DNA of 64,000 nucleotides from Paenibacillus sp. J2TS4 (lineage in GTDB: Bacteria > Bacillota > Bacilli > Paenibacillales > NBRC-103111), in contig NZ_BOSH01000011.1 of NCBI RefSeq assembly GCF_018403245.1, positions 152,843-216,842 of the forward strand, in the 5' to 3' direction. A program made the position numbers and the translations under genes. This document shows positions 1 through 7,179 of this stretch, piece after piece. The notes under the pieces are model-generated. The model was not told the origin of the DNA. It ran no database searches and worked only from the letters and a program-made list of their open reading frames with translations. Numbering within the stretch: the first letter of the stretch is position 1; every line of letters begins with the position of its first letter.

Positions 1-28
1 CCGCTCATGAGTGAACATGATATTCGTA

Positions 29-66
29 GGCGAGGACTCAAGTCGATGAAGTCCTCGCCTTATTTT
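29..66 (+). terminator. Intrinsic terminator
   Basis: A 10-bp perfect stem (29-38 with 50-59, loop 39-49) is followed by TTATTTT. It probably ends a transcript coming from left of the window. Confidence 0.7.
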
Positions 67-347
67 AATTGCGAAAGTGGGAATAGATAACACGCTGAAA
101 GATTTTATAGAGTCGGGACTTCTCAACGATGAATTCCCGCGCATACAAGATGTCATCATGCACATCCATGGCAAGAAGCCGACGAGCGATTAAGTCAGCC
201 TGCCAATGGTCGATCCATTATTAACAAGCTGGCTGGCCAACACCAATTTCATTTATTAGATGGGCATAGAGATGTCCCTTGTGGCTAGGGTCCCAGCCAA
301 ACACTTGAAAGGTTAGCCCAAGATTGGCACAATAAAAGAAAGCATCC
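50..347 (+). other. Stretch without a recognisable gene; short orphan frame and leader of the protease gene
   Basis: One frame is open from the stop at 47-49 to a TAA at 191-193 and encodes about 45 residues, but it has no clear ribosome binding site and resembles nothing I recognise. From 305 there is a possible weak promoter for the protease gene: TTGAAA at 305-310, a 17-nt spacer and CACAAT at 328-333. Confidence 0.3.
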
Positions 348-1277
348 TTGAGGAGGAGAATATTCATTAAAGATAAGGAAACGAACAAGCAGGAAGGGCT
401 GCACGAAGAGGAAAATCCGCGTAAAGAGAAAAGGAAAGGGACACTTGAAGAGGAGGAATCGTCTAAAGAAAGACGCGAAGGGGCGCTCGAAGAGCTCCAC
501 GACGAGCCCTATGAAGATTTTGATCCGGAGGATCCTTCGTTCTTTGAGGATGACGACCCGGAGGAGGAAGAGCCTCGGCCCTCCCGAAGGTGGATTAAAA
601 AATGGCTTGCGGTCCTCGTCGTCCTCGGATTATTTGCCAATATCATTGCTTTTTTCCCTCAAATTTTTAGCCTGCAGGCGATTGATTTTCTGAAAAAAAA
701 CAGGGAATTGTCACGGAATGAAGCGATTCAACAGTACAAGCAAGCCGTTGTTGTCGTAAATTCCGGCGGACGCAAGGGAACCGGATTTAATATTGCCGCC
801 GACGGCCTCATTGTCACCAATCATCATGTCATCGAAGGGGAGCGGACAAGCCTTGTCAGCTTTCCAGAAGGAAAAACATTTACAGCGGATGTAGTGGCCA
901 GCGACGCCGCTATGGATGCAGCCTTATTGCGGGTGAGGGACCCCGACCCATCGCTGCCCACCCTGGAGATTGCGCCGGTTACCGATCCAATGGAAGGGAC
1001 CCCCATCTACGTCATTGGAAATCCGCTGTTGTTTAACCAGATGGCCAATGAAGGCTCCATTCTCGGGCTGACCTCTCTTACGGACTGGGACGTGCCTGTC
1101 CTGATGATTCAGGCCCCGATCTATAAAGGGAACAGCGGCAGTCCGATCCTCAACAAGGATGGCCAGGTCATAGCCGTCGTATTTGCCACCACCCAAATCA
1201 AACGGGAAGGCAAGTCCGGCAAAATCGGCCTTGCTGTCCCCTTCAGCCATTTTCTCAAATATATAGATGAGCTTTAG
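348..1277 (+). CDS. HtrA-like membrane-anchored trypsin-type serine protease
   Basis: This is a chymotrypsin-fold serine protease of the DegP/HtrA type, expected to act on the outer face of the membrane. The first 80 residues are highly charged and acidic. One membrane segment follows at about 84-104, then the protease domain at 130-309. The catalytic triad is visible as His160 (TNHHV), Asp190 (MDAALL) and Ser263 (GNSGSP). No PDZ domain follows, so it is shorter than classical HtrA. The first possible start in frame is TTG at 348, which has only a weak upstream AAAGAAAG. A perfect AGGAGG lies inside that reading at 351-356, nine bases before an in-frame ATT at 366 that would give a protein beginning MKDKET. 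The true start may therefore be the rare codon ATT. A terminator follows at 1297. Confidence 0.85.
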   Translation: MRRRIFIKDKETNKQEGLHEEENPRKEKRKGTLEEEESSKERREGALEELHDEPYEDFDPEDPSFFEDDDPEEEEPRPSRRWIKKWLAVLVVLGLFANIIAFFPQIFSLQAIDFLKKNRELSRNEAIQQYKQAVVVVNSGGRKGTGFNIAADGLIVTNHHVIEGERTSLVSFPEGKTFTADVVASDAAMDAALLRVRDPDPSLPTLEIAPVTDPMEGTPIYVIGNPLLFNQMANEGSILGLTSLTDWDVPVLMIQAPIYKGNSGSPILNKDGQVIAVVFATTQIKREGKSGKIGLAVPFSHFLKYIDEL

Positions 1278-1296
1278 AAGTGTGTAATACAAAAAT

Positions 1297-1340
1297 AGGA
1301 AGGGAACCCTGATTAGGGGATTCTTCCTGTTTCCATTTTC
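1297..1340 (+). terminator. Terminator after the protease gene
   Basis: An imperfect stem (AGGAAGGGAACCCT at 1297-1310 with 1315-1328, 4-nt loop) is followed by a T-rich stretch. Confidence 0.55.
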
Positions 1341-1364
1341 AATAATTATCCAGCGAAGTGTGGG

Positions 1365-1607
1365 TTATGGCTTAGGTATCAACTTTCGAATTTCATCCAC
1401 GGGTACCTCCAGCGTCTCGGCCACTTTTTCTGGAGAAAATCCTTTATCAAGAAATTTCCTAATAATATCTTCCTTACCTTTTTCAATGCCTTCTTCAATA
1501 CCCTCTTCGTACCCCCAGCGCTTCCATGCAGGCATGAGCTCCATAATCAGTTTTCCCTCCTCAGAATATTGTTCGCTGAATTCCCGCAGCACTGCTTCTT
1601 CTTCCTC
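1365..1607 (-). pseudogene. C-terminal remnant of an Rpn-family PD-(D/E)XK nuclease/putative transposase
   Basis: The frame encodes a tail of the kind that ends Rpn (recombination-promoting nuclease) proteins: a WKRWGYEEG-type segment, a Glu/Gly/Lys-rich repeat (EEGIEEGIEKGKE), then a short helical domain with VAETLEVPVDEIRKL. The nuclease domain with its catalytic residues, normally about 200 residues upstream, is missing. The frame begins directly at the TAA of the upstream CAP/SLH gene. A GTG at 1592 with a GAGG sequence upstream could still allow about 75 residues to be made. I read it as a decayed fragment; the family assignment rests on the tail only. Confidence 0.55.
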
Positions 1608-3863
1608 TTACGGCAAAGGAGGCAGCTCACTAACCGGAGTGGGCTGCTCGGGCCTCTTTTTTACATCGGTAATGTAATCCATCAGACGGTAGCTGAATTC
1701 CAATGCTTCGGCACGAGTCAGGAAATCATCGCCTCTATATCCGGCAATCGTGTTGCTGTCTTTGCCCTGCGAATATCCTTTGCCCAGCATATACTGTATA
1801 GCTGCATCGCCTGTCAAATGATAGCCTTCGGCAGCCGCAATAATTTCCGCCACCTGCGTGCGGGTAATCGGGCTGCTTCGTTCCTCATCCTTTGCTGTCA
1901 GAACCGGCACATTGTAAAGTTCGGCAAAATAGTACAGCTTATCGGCCCAGTGCCACGGATAATCCGGCATGGGCTCGATCATCGCCGGATCCACCCGAGG
2001 ACGATAGAAAAAGGCCAGAAATTCAGCCTCGCTGACGAACTGCTCGGGCTTGAACTCATTATCTTCATAGCCTTGGACAATACGCCGTTCTGCGGCCCAT
2101 TGAATCGCTTCTTGAGCCCAATGACCGCCTACATCATTGAATGAAGCGAGCGGGTTCCGCACCCGTACATGGAACATATCTGTTCGGTCTCCATAAGTCA
2201 CTTCCACAGGATAAGCGACCACTTCCGTTGCTTTCAGCGCCGTAACTATTCCTTGAGCGTCGACAGTGAAATAATCGGCGTACTTCTCATCCATTAGTCT
2301 GAATATCGCCTGATTCGTCACGTCTACAGCCTTACCCTGCTCATCCCCAGCCATAACCTTTACTTGAACCTGTTCCCCCACCAAGAGGGTTACATCGCGA
2401 GGGTTAATCGCTAGCCCCTCCAGCTTCGAGCCTGGCCTAATGGTTTGTTCACTGTATGTATAATCATCGATAGCGGGTGTGGACGACTGGGTGGATTCAT
2501 CCAGTTCGAAGAAATGAATAGCGTACTCAATGGCGGTCTCGTTACCACTCTTGTCCTTGATTCCGGTAATCCGGATGCTCACCTCATCCTCCTCTTGAAT
2601 GGATATGCCGGATACGGAAAAAGTGATAAAAGTAGCGGGCTCTCCCTGATAAAAGCGGCTGCTCATGTACATTTTACCCGCTTTACTGCTGTAGTTAGCT
2701 GTATCATATAACTGCCATTTTGTTTTTTGCCTTTTATTTAATATTTCTATCCGCAAGGATTCCGCATCGGCCGGCTCAAATTTATTAGGATTCAACAAGA
2801 TGGAAAACATCTGAAATTCGGAGAACAGCATCGGAAAATTGCCCGCACTGGGCCAGGCTACATAGTCCCGTTCTTCTGGCCAAGGGGATTTGTAATTGCC
2901 CTCTTTCAAATGCATGACGATGTAGTTATCGGTATATCCGAAGCCAACTTCCCGGATATCCGGTTGGAGAATAGCCCAGCGGTGACCGACATTCCGCTCA
3001 TTGGACGATCCTATGTCATCCATGAATGAAGCCACTGCACGCATCGGCAGGTAACCGTAATGGAGGTTCTCATAAGCGCTAGTTCCGCCCCCCTTCCAAG
3101 CCTGGCTGGTTTGGTAGAAGCTATCGCTCATATCTGCAGGCTGTGCCGGGTCATGCGGACGGGAAGAATGATAGGTTTGCTCGAGAACAACGACTTTATG
3201 CTGAGCGGATTCGTTCAGCTTCGAACTCAATTCAACCGATTCCGACATCCCCGCCAGGTAACGGGCGAACTTCGTCATATTCAACGCATCCAGCAGCACT
3301 TGCTCATGCAGCTTTCCCGCCGAATAAGGAGAAGAAAGTAAAGGCTGTTCCAAATAAAGAGAACCGGCATAATCAAATTCCGGAGCATATTGCTGCCACT
3401 TGGCCCGGATAGCGGGAATCGTGCCCGGATCCACCGTTTTCTCCAACAGAGGATCATTCGGGTTCAGCTTGACCATATCCTCGCCATCGGGTTTATCCGA
3501 TAAAGTGTTAGGGGAGCGCACACCCAGCCAATAGGAGGTCCTTTCCTTGGCCCTTATGTAGATATTGGCCTCTTCTACCTCCAGGCGATCCGTAATTAAT
3601 TTGAACTGGCCGTCCGTCGCCACATCCACCACGTATGTTTTAATCAGCTTCACCCCTGGACTAGGGCCATGAACATCAATCTCCATAGGACCTCCGGCTT
3701 TTTCCTCAGCCGTTCCTTCTACAGTCACCGTGTAATCCGGATTAAAGGTCGCAGTAAATGTATGATTTTTGTAAACATTCGAAATGGCTGCCTCCACCGG
3801 AGATAGAAACAGGCCCAGCAGCAGGGAACAAATTAGTAGAGCGCATAGAGTTAATCGTTTCAT
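1608..3863 (-). CDS. Secreted CAP-domain protein with bacterial Ig-like and SLH domains
   Basis: The 751-residue protein has a signal peptide (about 1-25). An N-terminal region of unknown fold follows. A CAP/SCP-like segment lies at about 185-325 (HEQVLLDALNMTKFARYLAG ... ENLHYGY ... NVGHRWAILQP). A Big-type Ig domain lies at about 485-570 (NPRDVTLLVGEQVQV). SLH repeats lie at about 570-735 (FNDVGGHWAQEAIQWAAERR, VQGYEDNEFKPE). SLH domains bind pyruvylated wall polymer, so the protein should sit on the cell wall. CAP proteins have varied functions and the substrate is unknown. The gene stands alone with no operon partner; only the Rpn remnant follows. Confidence 0.8.
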   Translation of the reverse strand: MKRLTLCALLICSLLLGLFLSPVEAAISNVYKNHTFTATFNPDYTVTVEGTAEEKAGGPMEIDVHGPSPGVKLIKTYVVDVATDGQFKLITDRLEVEEANIYIRAKERTSYWLGVRSPNTLSDKPDGEDMVKLNPNDPLLEKTVDPGTIPAIRAKWQQYAPEFDYAGSLYLEQPLLSSPYSAGKLHEQVLLDALNMTKFARYLAGMSESVELSSKLNESAQHKVVVLEQTYHSSRPHDPAQPADMSDSFYQTSQAWKGGGTSAYENLHYGYLPMRAVASFMDDIGSSNERNVGHRWAILQPDIREVGFGYTDNYIVMHLKEGNYKSPWPEERDYVAWPSAGNFPMLFSEFQMFSILLNPNKFEPADAESLRIEILNKRQKTKWQLYDTANYSSKAGKMYMSSRFYQGEPATFITFSVSGISIQEEDEVSIRITGIKDKSGNETAIEYAIHFFELDESTQSSTPAIDDYTYSEQTIRPGSKLEGLAINPRDVTLLVGEQVQVKVMAGDEQGKAVDVTNQAIFRLMDEKYADYFTVDAQGIVTALKATEVVAYPVEVTYGDRTDMFHVRVRNPLASFNDVGGHWAQEAIQWAAERRIVQGYEDNEFKPEQFVSEAEFLAFFYRPRVDPAMIEPMPDYPWHWADKLYYFAELYNVPVLTAKDEERSSPITRTQVAEIIAAAEGYHLTGDAAIQYMLGKGYSQGKDSNTIAGYRGDDFLTRAEALEFSYRLMDYITDVKKRPEQPTPVSELPPLP

Positions 3864-3965
3864 CAGTACACCTCGAGTGGTTTTATTAAGAATTTCTCCT
3901 AACGACTTCGCGAATCGGAGTTATATCCTTTCACCTATTTGTCGGCATATCACCTAGTTCTTTTT

Positions 3966-4021
3966 ACCCATATAAAATAAAAAAAGAGACACAACCCTCA
4001 ACAAGGAGAGTCGCGCCCTCA
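3966..4021 (-). terminator. Terminator of trpS
   Basis: Read on the minus strand, CGCGACTCT and AGGGTTGTG form a 9-bp stem that works only with G-U pairs. This marks the minus strand as the transcribed one. A run of T residues (TTTTTTTATTTT) follows. Confidence 0.7.
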
Positions 4022-4032
4022 TTAATAAGAGA

Positions 4033-5043
4033 TTATTCCCCGGTAAAATAATCGATTCGCATCGCTTCCCGAACTTCCTGCATCGTTTCGCCGGCGATGC
4101 GTCTTGCCTGATCGGTTCCCGACCGCAAAATGTCCTCCACTTGCTTCGGCCTGGCCTCATAGTAAGCACGCCTTTCCCGCATCGGCTCCAGAACATCGTT
4201 AATCCGGCGGGCGATCCTCTGTTTACACTCCGCACAGCCGATCCGGGCTTGCATGCATTGTTCCCGAATCTCTTCGCTCTCTTCCGGCATAAACGCTTCG
4301 TGATAAGCAAAGACAGGGCAAATTTCCGGGTGGCCGGGGTCATGTTTATGAATACGGGCCGGATCCGTCACTGCTTTCTTCAGCTTGGCCTCCACCTCGC
4401 TTTTCGACGAATCCAGCTGAATGGCGTTGCCCAAGCTTTTGCTCATCTTCCCTTTGCCATCCAAGCCGATAAGCCGCGGCACCTCTCCGACCAACGCCTT
4501 CGGCTCCTCAAAGACAGTGCCGTACAGCTCGTTGAAGCGGCGCACTATCCTCCGCGTTTGTTCGACGTGAGGAATTTGATCCTCCCCGACCGGAATAAGC
4601 GTCGCCTTGCAGAACGTTATATCCGCAGCCTGACTGACCGGATAACCCAGAAAACCGTAATACAGATCGTCATAACCTCTATCAGCCGCCTCCGATTTGA
4701 CGGTCGGATTATGCCTTAACGAATTTACCGTTACGAACATGGAATAATACACCGTTAATTCAGCGATCTCCGGAACAAGCGACTGAATAAAGATGGTCGA
4801 TAAGTCCGGATCGATCCCCGCAGCCAAATAATCCAGCGCTACTTCCCGCACATGCTGCCGCACCAATTCCGGCTGCTCAAAATGAGTAGTCAAAGCCTGC
4901 ACATCGGCCAGAATGAAATAAGGATCATATTCTTCCTGCAGCATCACCCGGTTCTTCAAGCTTCCGACGTAATGGCCCAAATGCAGCTTTCCCGTGACGC
5001 GGTCGCCCGTCAAAATCCGCTCTCGTTTCTGTTCTCTTCTCAA
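4033..5043 (-). CDS. trpS: Tryptophanyl-tRNA synthetase (alternative TrpRS type)
   Basis: This enzyme charges tRNA-Trp with tryptophan in the cytoplasm. It is a class I synthetase with the HIGH box as HLGH at 21-24, preceded by LTGDRVTGKL, and KMSKS at 199-203. The sequence (LTGDR.TGKLHLGHYVGSLKNRV, and GFLGYPVSQAADITFCKA) fits the second TrpRS type known from several Bacillota rather than the classical B. subtilis TrpS, which begins MKTIFSGIQPSG. The start is TTG at 5043 behind AAGGAGG with 7-nt spacing. That TTG overlaps the TGA of a small upstream frame, so translation may be coupled. Expression is controlled by the T-box leader at 5176-5608. Confidence 0.95.
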   Translation of the reverse strand: MRREQKRERILTGDRVTGKLHLGHYVGSLKNRVMLQEEYDPYFILADVQALTTHFEQPELVRQHVREVALDYLAAGIDPDLSTIFIQSLVPEIAELTVYYSMFVTVNSLRHNPTVKSEAADRGYDDLYYGFLGYPVSQAADITFCKATLIPVGEDQIPHVEQTRRIVRRFNELYGTVFEEPKALVGEVPRLIGLDGKGKMSKSLGNAIQLDSSKSEVEAKLKKAVTDPARIHKHDPGHPEICPVFAYHEAFMPEESEEIREQCMQARIGCAECKQRIARRINDVLEPMRERRAYYEARPKQVEDILRSGTDQARRIAGETMQEVREAMRIDYFTGE

Positions 5044-5141
5044 TGTAATTCCTCCTTGGATGAATTGATATTCCAGTACTCCTCCGCTTTTTCCACATCT
5101 TCCGAGTTCTTAGCGTTCTTAACGTCCTCGACGTCCGCCAC
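5040..5141 (-). CDS. Putative 33-residue acidic upstream ORF coupled to trpS
   Basis: A GTG at 5141 (TTG at 5144 also possible) lies 7 nt after GGAGG and opens a frame encoding a small charged peptide, MADVEDVKNAKNSEDVEKAE followed by EYWNINSSKEELH. Its TGA overlaps the TTG start of trpS as TTGA, the usual arrangement for translational coupling. It lies between the T-box terminator and trpS, so it would be made only when tRNA-Trp is uncharged. It has one Trp codon. The peptide is unrecognised. A competing frame starting ATG at 5162 encodes only 14 residues. Coding status is inferred from ribosome binding site and overlap alone. Confidence 0.4.
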   Translation of the reverse strand: MADVEDVKNAKNSEDVEKAEEYWNINSSKEELH

Positions 5142-5175
5142 CAACCGTCCTCCATTTGGCCATCACCTCCCTCAA

Positions 5176-5608
5176 AAATAAAAAACCTCCGTCCCCATAA
5201 AAGGACGAAGGATCGCGGTACCACCTTTAATTCGCCTGAACAAGCAGGCGCTCTCTGAGGTACGGAAACCGATTTATAGACTACAGATCACATAAGTCAT
5301 ATAAATCCGCTTCGATACCCGACTCTTGATAACGGGGAGATCATTCCCGGCTCGGTCTACTTAGGTTTGGCAGATCTTCTCAACCTGCTTAGAGCTATTC
5401 AAGCATTGGTCAAGCCGGACTAACCTGGGCCTACTTCGTTAAGTTAGGTTAGATGGGGTCCAATTTGGCCAGCTTCTAAAGCTTCCCTGTTCGACAAGCG
5501 GCTCATAAGTCCATTCCGCGGGACCAAGGCACCGGTTCGCACCTCCCACCGGCTCTCTGCCAGCCTCCCGTACCCGCGTACTCTTCTTAATCTCAGCCTG
5601 TAAAAATA
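5176..5608 (-). promoter_or_regulatory. T-box riboswitch (tRNA-Trp responsive) of trpS
   Basis: On the minus strand the conserved T-box AAGGTGGTACCGCG occupies 5227-5214. It is followed by a 9-bp terminator stem (5211-5186) and a T-rich run (5185-5176). The leader opens with a Stem I region containing AGAGAGCCGGTGG. A specifier loop GAATGGAC has its TGG (Trp) codon at 5513-5511, which matches the downstream gene. Uncharged tRNA-Trp should pair with the TGG and the T-box to stabilise the antiterminator. The leader is long, about 430 nt. Confidence 0.93.
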
Positions 5609-5614
5609 TATACC

Positions 5615-5644
5615 ATCATATTCGAAAATTCAGCTTTTTGTCAA
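5615..5644 (-). promoter_or_regulatory. Sigma-A promoter of the trpS T-box transcript
   Basis: TTGACA at 5644-5639, an 18-nt spacer and TATGAT at 5620-5615 lie immediately upstream of the T-box leader. Confidence 0.75.
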
Positions 5645-5660
5645 ATGGCCGCTAGTAGAG

Positions 5661-5804
5661 TTATTTAAGCCACATCCATAACCCAATTCCGAGAAGCCCC
5701 CACAGGAGGCATCCGATCATAAAACCGGCAACCATTCCTTTACTAATCGAGACGTCGGACACTGACTCTTCTCTGCCTTCGTCGTGCTTGTCCTCCTCTT
5801 TCAT
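5661..5804 (-). CDS. Small single-span membrane protein, 47 residues
   Basis: ATG at 5804 has GGGAGGG 7 nt upstream. The frame encodes a charged N-terminus (MKEEDKHDEGREES) followed by one hydrophobic segment at about 23-46 (GMVAGFMIGCLLWGLLGIGL) and ends WMWLK. It has no family I can name. The strong ribosome binding site and clean amphipathic-to-hydrophobic layout support it being real. It is transcribed toward the trpS promoter. Confidence 0.6.
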   Translation of the reverse strand: MKEEDKHDEGREESVSDVSISKGMVAGFMIGCLLWGLLGIGLWMWLK

Positions 5805-5806
5805 GT

Positions 5807-6193
5807 CGGAGCCCTCCCCTTAAGCATTGAATTCGTTCGGACCGACCATAGTTTGTCTATCTTATAAACAAGTCTATTATAATTATATTCGCCCATTCCT
5901 TTAGGAATGAAGCATTTTGTGGGAATTATCAGGTATAATACATTTGAAAAAGAAAAAATACAGGAATCCTGAATGCACCGCCTTCTTTCCCTGACCAGAC
6001 GCAATCCGAGGCAGCCAAAAGACTTGAATATCACGGATGACTCGGTTTCACGAATGTCAGGGGCCAATGCGGGTTTGCCACCTCACCTCTGGAGTTTCTC
6101 CCTTCCCGAGTGTGTCTAAAGTAGAGCCCCGCTAGGTTTATTATCACCTTGGTCAGCAGAAGCAGGATTCCGTGGCAAAAGGAGACGGGAACA
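5807..6193. other. Intergenic region between the small membrane protein and the PfkB kinase
   Basis: No gene is apparent in about 390 bases. The stretch contains divergent regulatory space for the two flanking genes, but I could not assign confident promoters. Confidence 0.4.
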
Positions 6194-7141
6194 ATGAATC
6201 CATCGGTTGCGGTGATCGGAACCGTATTTGTAGATTGTAAAGGCTTCGCCAACGAGACTTACCATAGCTCCTCCCGGAACTTGGGGACTATTCAATTCGT
6301 TCACGGTGGAGTTGGGCGCAACGTGGTAGAGAATATAGCCCGAATCGGTTTGAATACTACCTTTGTCAGCTCGTATGATTTAAATGGAGTTGGAAAAGAA
6401 GTTGCCACTCGACTGCAAGAAATCGGAGTAAATGTCCAATACTTGCAAGGTGTGGACGAAGGTGGAATGGGGATGTGGCTGGCTATCCTTGATGAGCAAG
6501 GGGACTTGGCAGGGTCCATCTCCCAAATGCCCGACTTGAAGCATCTCGCCCAAGTCATTAAGGCAAGCGGAGAAGAGCTCGTGCAGGCCTGCACGCATCT
6601 CGTCCTTGAATTAGATTTGAACGAAGCTATATCCCGTCGGGTAATAGCTTTGGCTAAGCAACACAATAAGCCGGTATATGGCATTCCGGGCAATCTCGAC
6701 GTCGTTGCCAATCATCCCGATCTACTGAATACTTTGGAATGCTTTATTTGCAATCATCATGAAGCCGGAAAATTGCTGGGGGCCGACTTAACCCTCATGC
6801 AGCCGCAGGAAATGCTCCCCTTATTAAAAAAGCTAGTAGACTCCAACACCATGCGCTCTATGGTAATCACCTTGGGAGAACAAGGCTGCATCTTCTATGA
6901 CTCTGCCACCGGGGAAAGCGGCCATCAGCCAGCCGAATTAGTCCGCATGATAGATTCTACTGGAGCAGGGGATGCTTTCTTCTCCGGCACCGTATCCGGC
7001 CTCGTCCAAGGCCTGTCCTTGTCTACCGCCGTTCTATGCGGAACTAAAGTCGCCGGCTGGACCATCGAATCCGCTGAAAGCACCTGCCCCACTTTGGGCG
7101 ATAAGGTCCGCGAGGATGAGTTTTTTCGAGGGTTTAAATAA
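6194..7141 (+). CDS. PfkB/ribokinase-family carbohydrate kinase
   Basis: This is a 315-residue kinase of the PfkB family, which phosphorylates sugars or nucleosides with ATP. The N-terminal substrate-side glycine motif is FVHGGVGRNVVENIARIG. The C-terminal signature is DSTGAGDAFFSGTV, containing the anion hole and catalytic Asp. The overall form resembles pseudouridine or adenosine kinase-like members, but substrate cannot be read from the sequence. I chose ATG at 6194 because AAAGGAG ends 9 nt upstream; a longer frame from GTG/TTG at 6149 has no such site. It stands alone and is convergent with the glycan operon, sharing the hairpin at 7147. Confidence 0.85.
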   Translation: MNPSVAVIGTVFVDCKGFANETYHSSSRNLGTIQFVHGGVGRNVVENIARIGLNTTFVSSYDLNGVGKEVATRLQEIGVNVQYLQGVDEGGMGMWLAILDEQGDLAGSISQMPDLKHLAQVIKASGEELVQACTHLVLELDLNEAISRRVIALAKQHNKPVYGIPGNLDVVANHPDLLNTLECFICNHHEAGKLLGADLTLMQPQEMLPLLKKLVDSNTMRSMVITLGEQGCIFYDSATGESGHQPAELVRMIDSTGAGDAFFSGTVSGLVQGLSLSTAVLCGTKVAGWTIESAESTCPTLGDKVREDEFFRGFK

Positions 7142-7146
7142 AGAAG

Positions 7147-7170
7147 AGGACTCCAAGTGGAGTCCTTTGT
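7147..7170. terminator. Terminator between the PfkB gene and the glycan operon
   Basis: AGGACTCC at 7147-7154 pairs with GGAGTCCT at 7159-7166 around an AAGT loop, with T-rich sequence after it on the plus strand. It may serve both converging transcripts. Confidence 0.7.
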
Positions 7171-7179
7171 CGTATTAAA

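Noticed and set aside
4925..5224. 99-residue minus frame across the T-box and trpS start
   Set aside because: It begins inside the T-box terminator, is Arg-rich and crosses into trpS out of frame.
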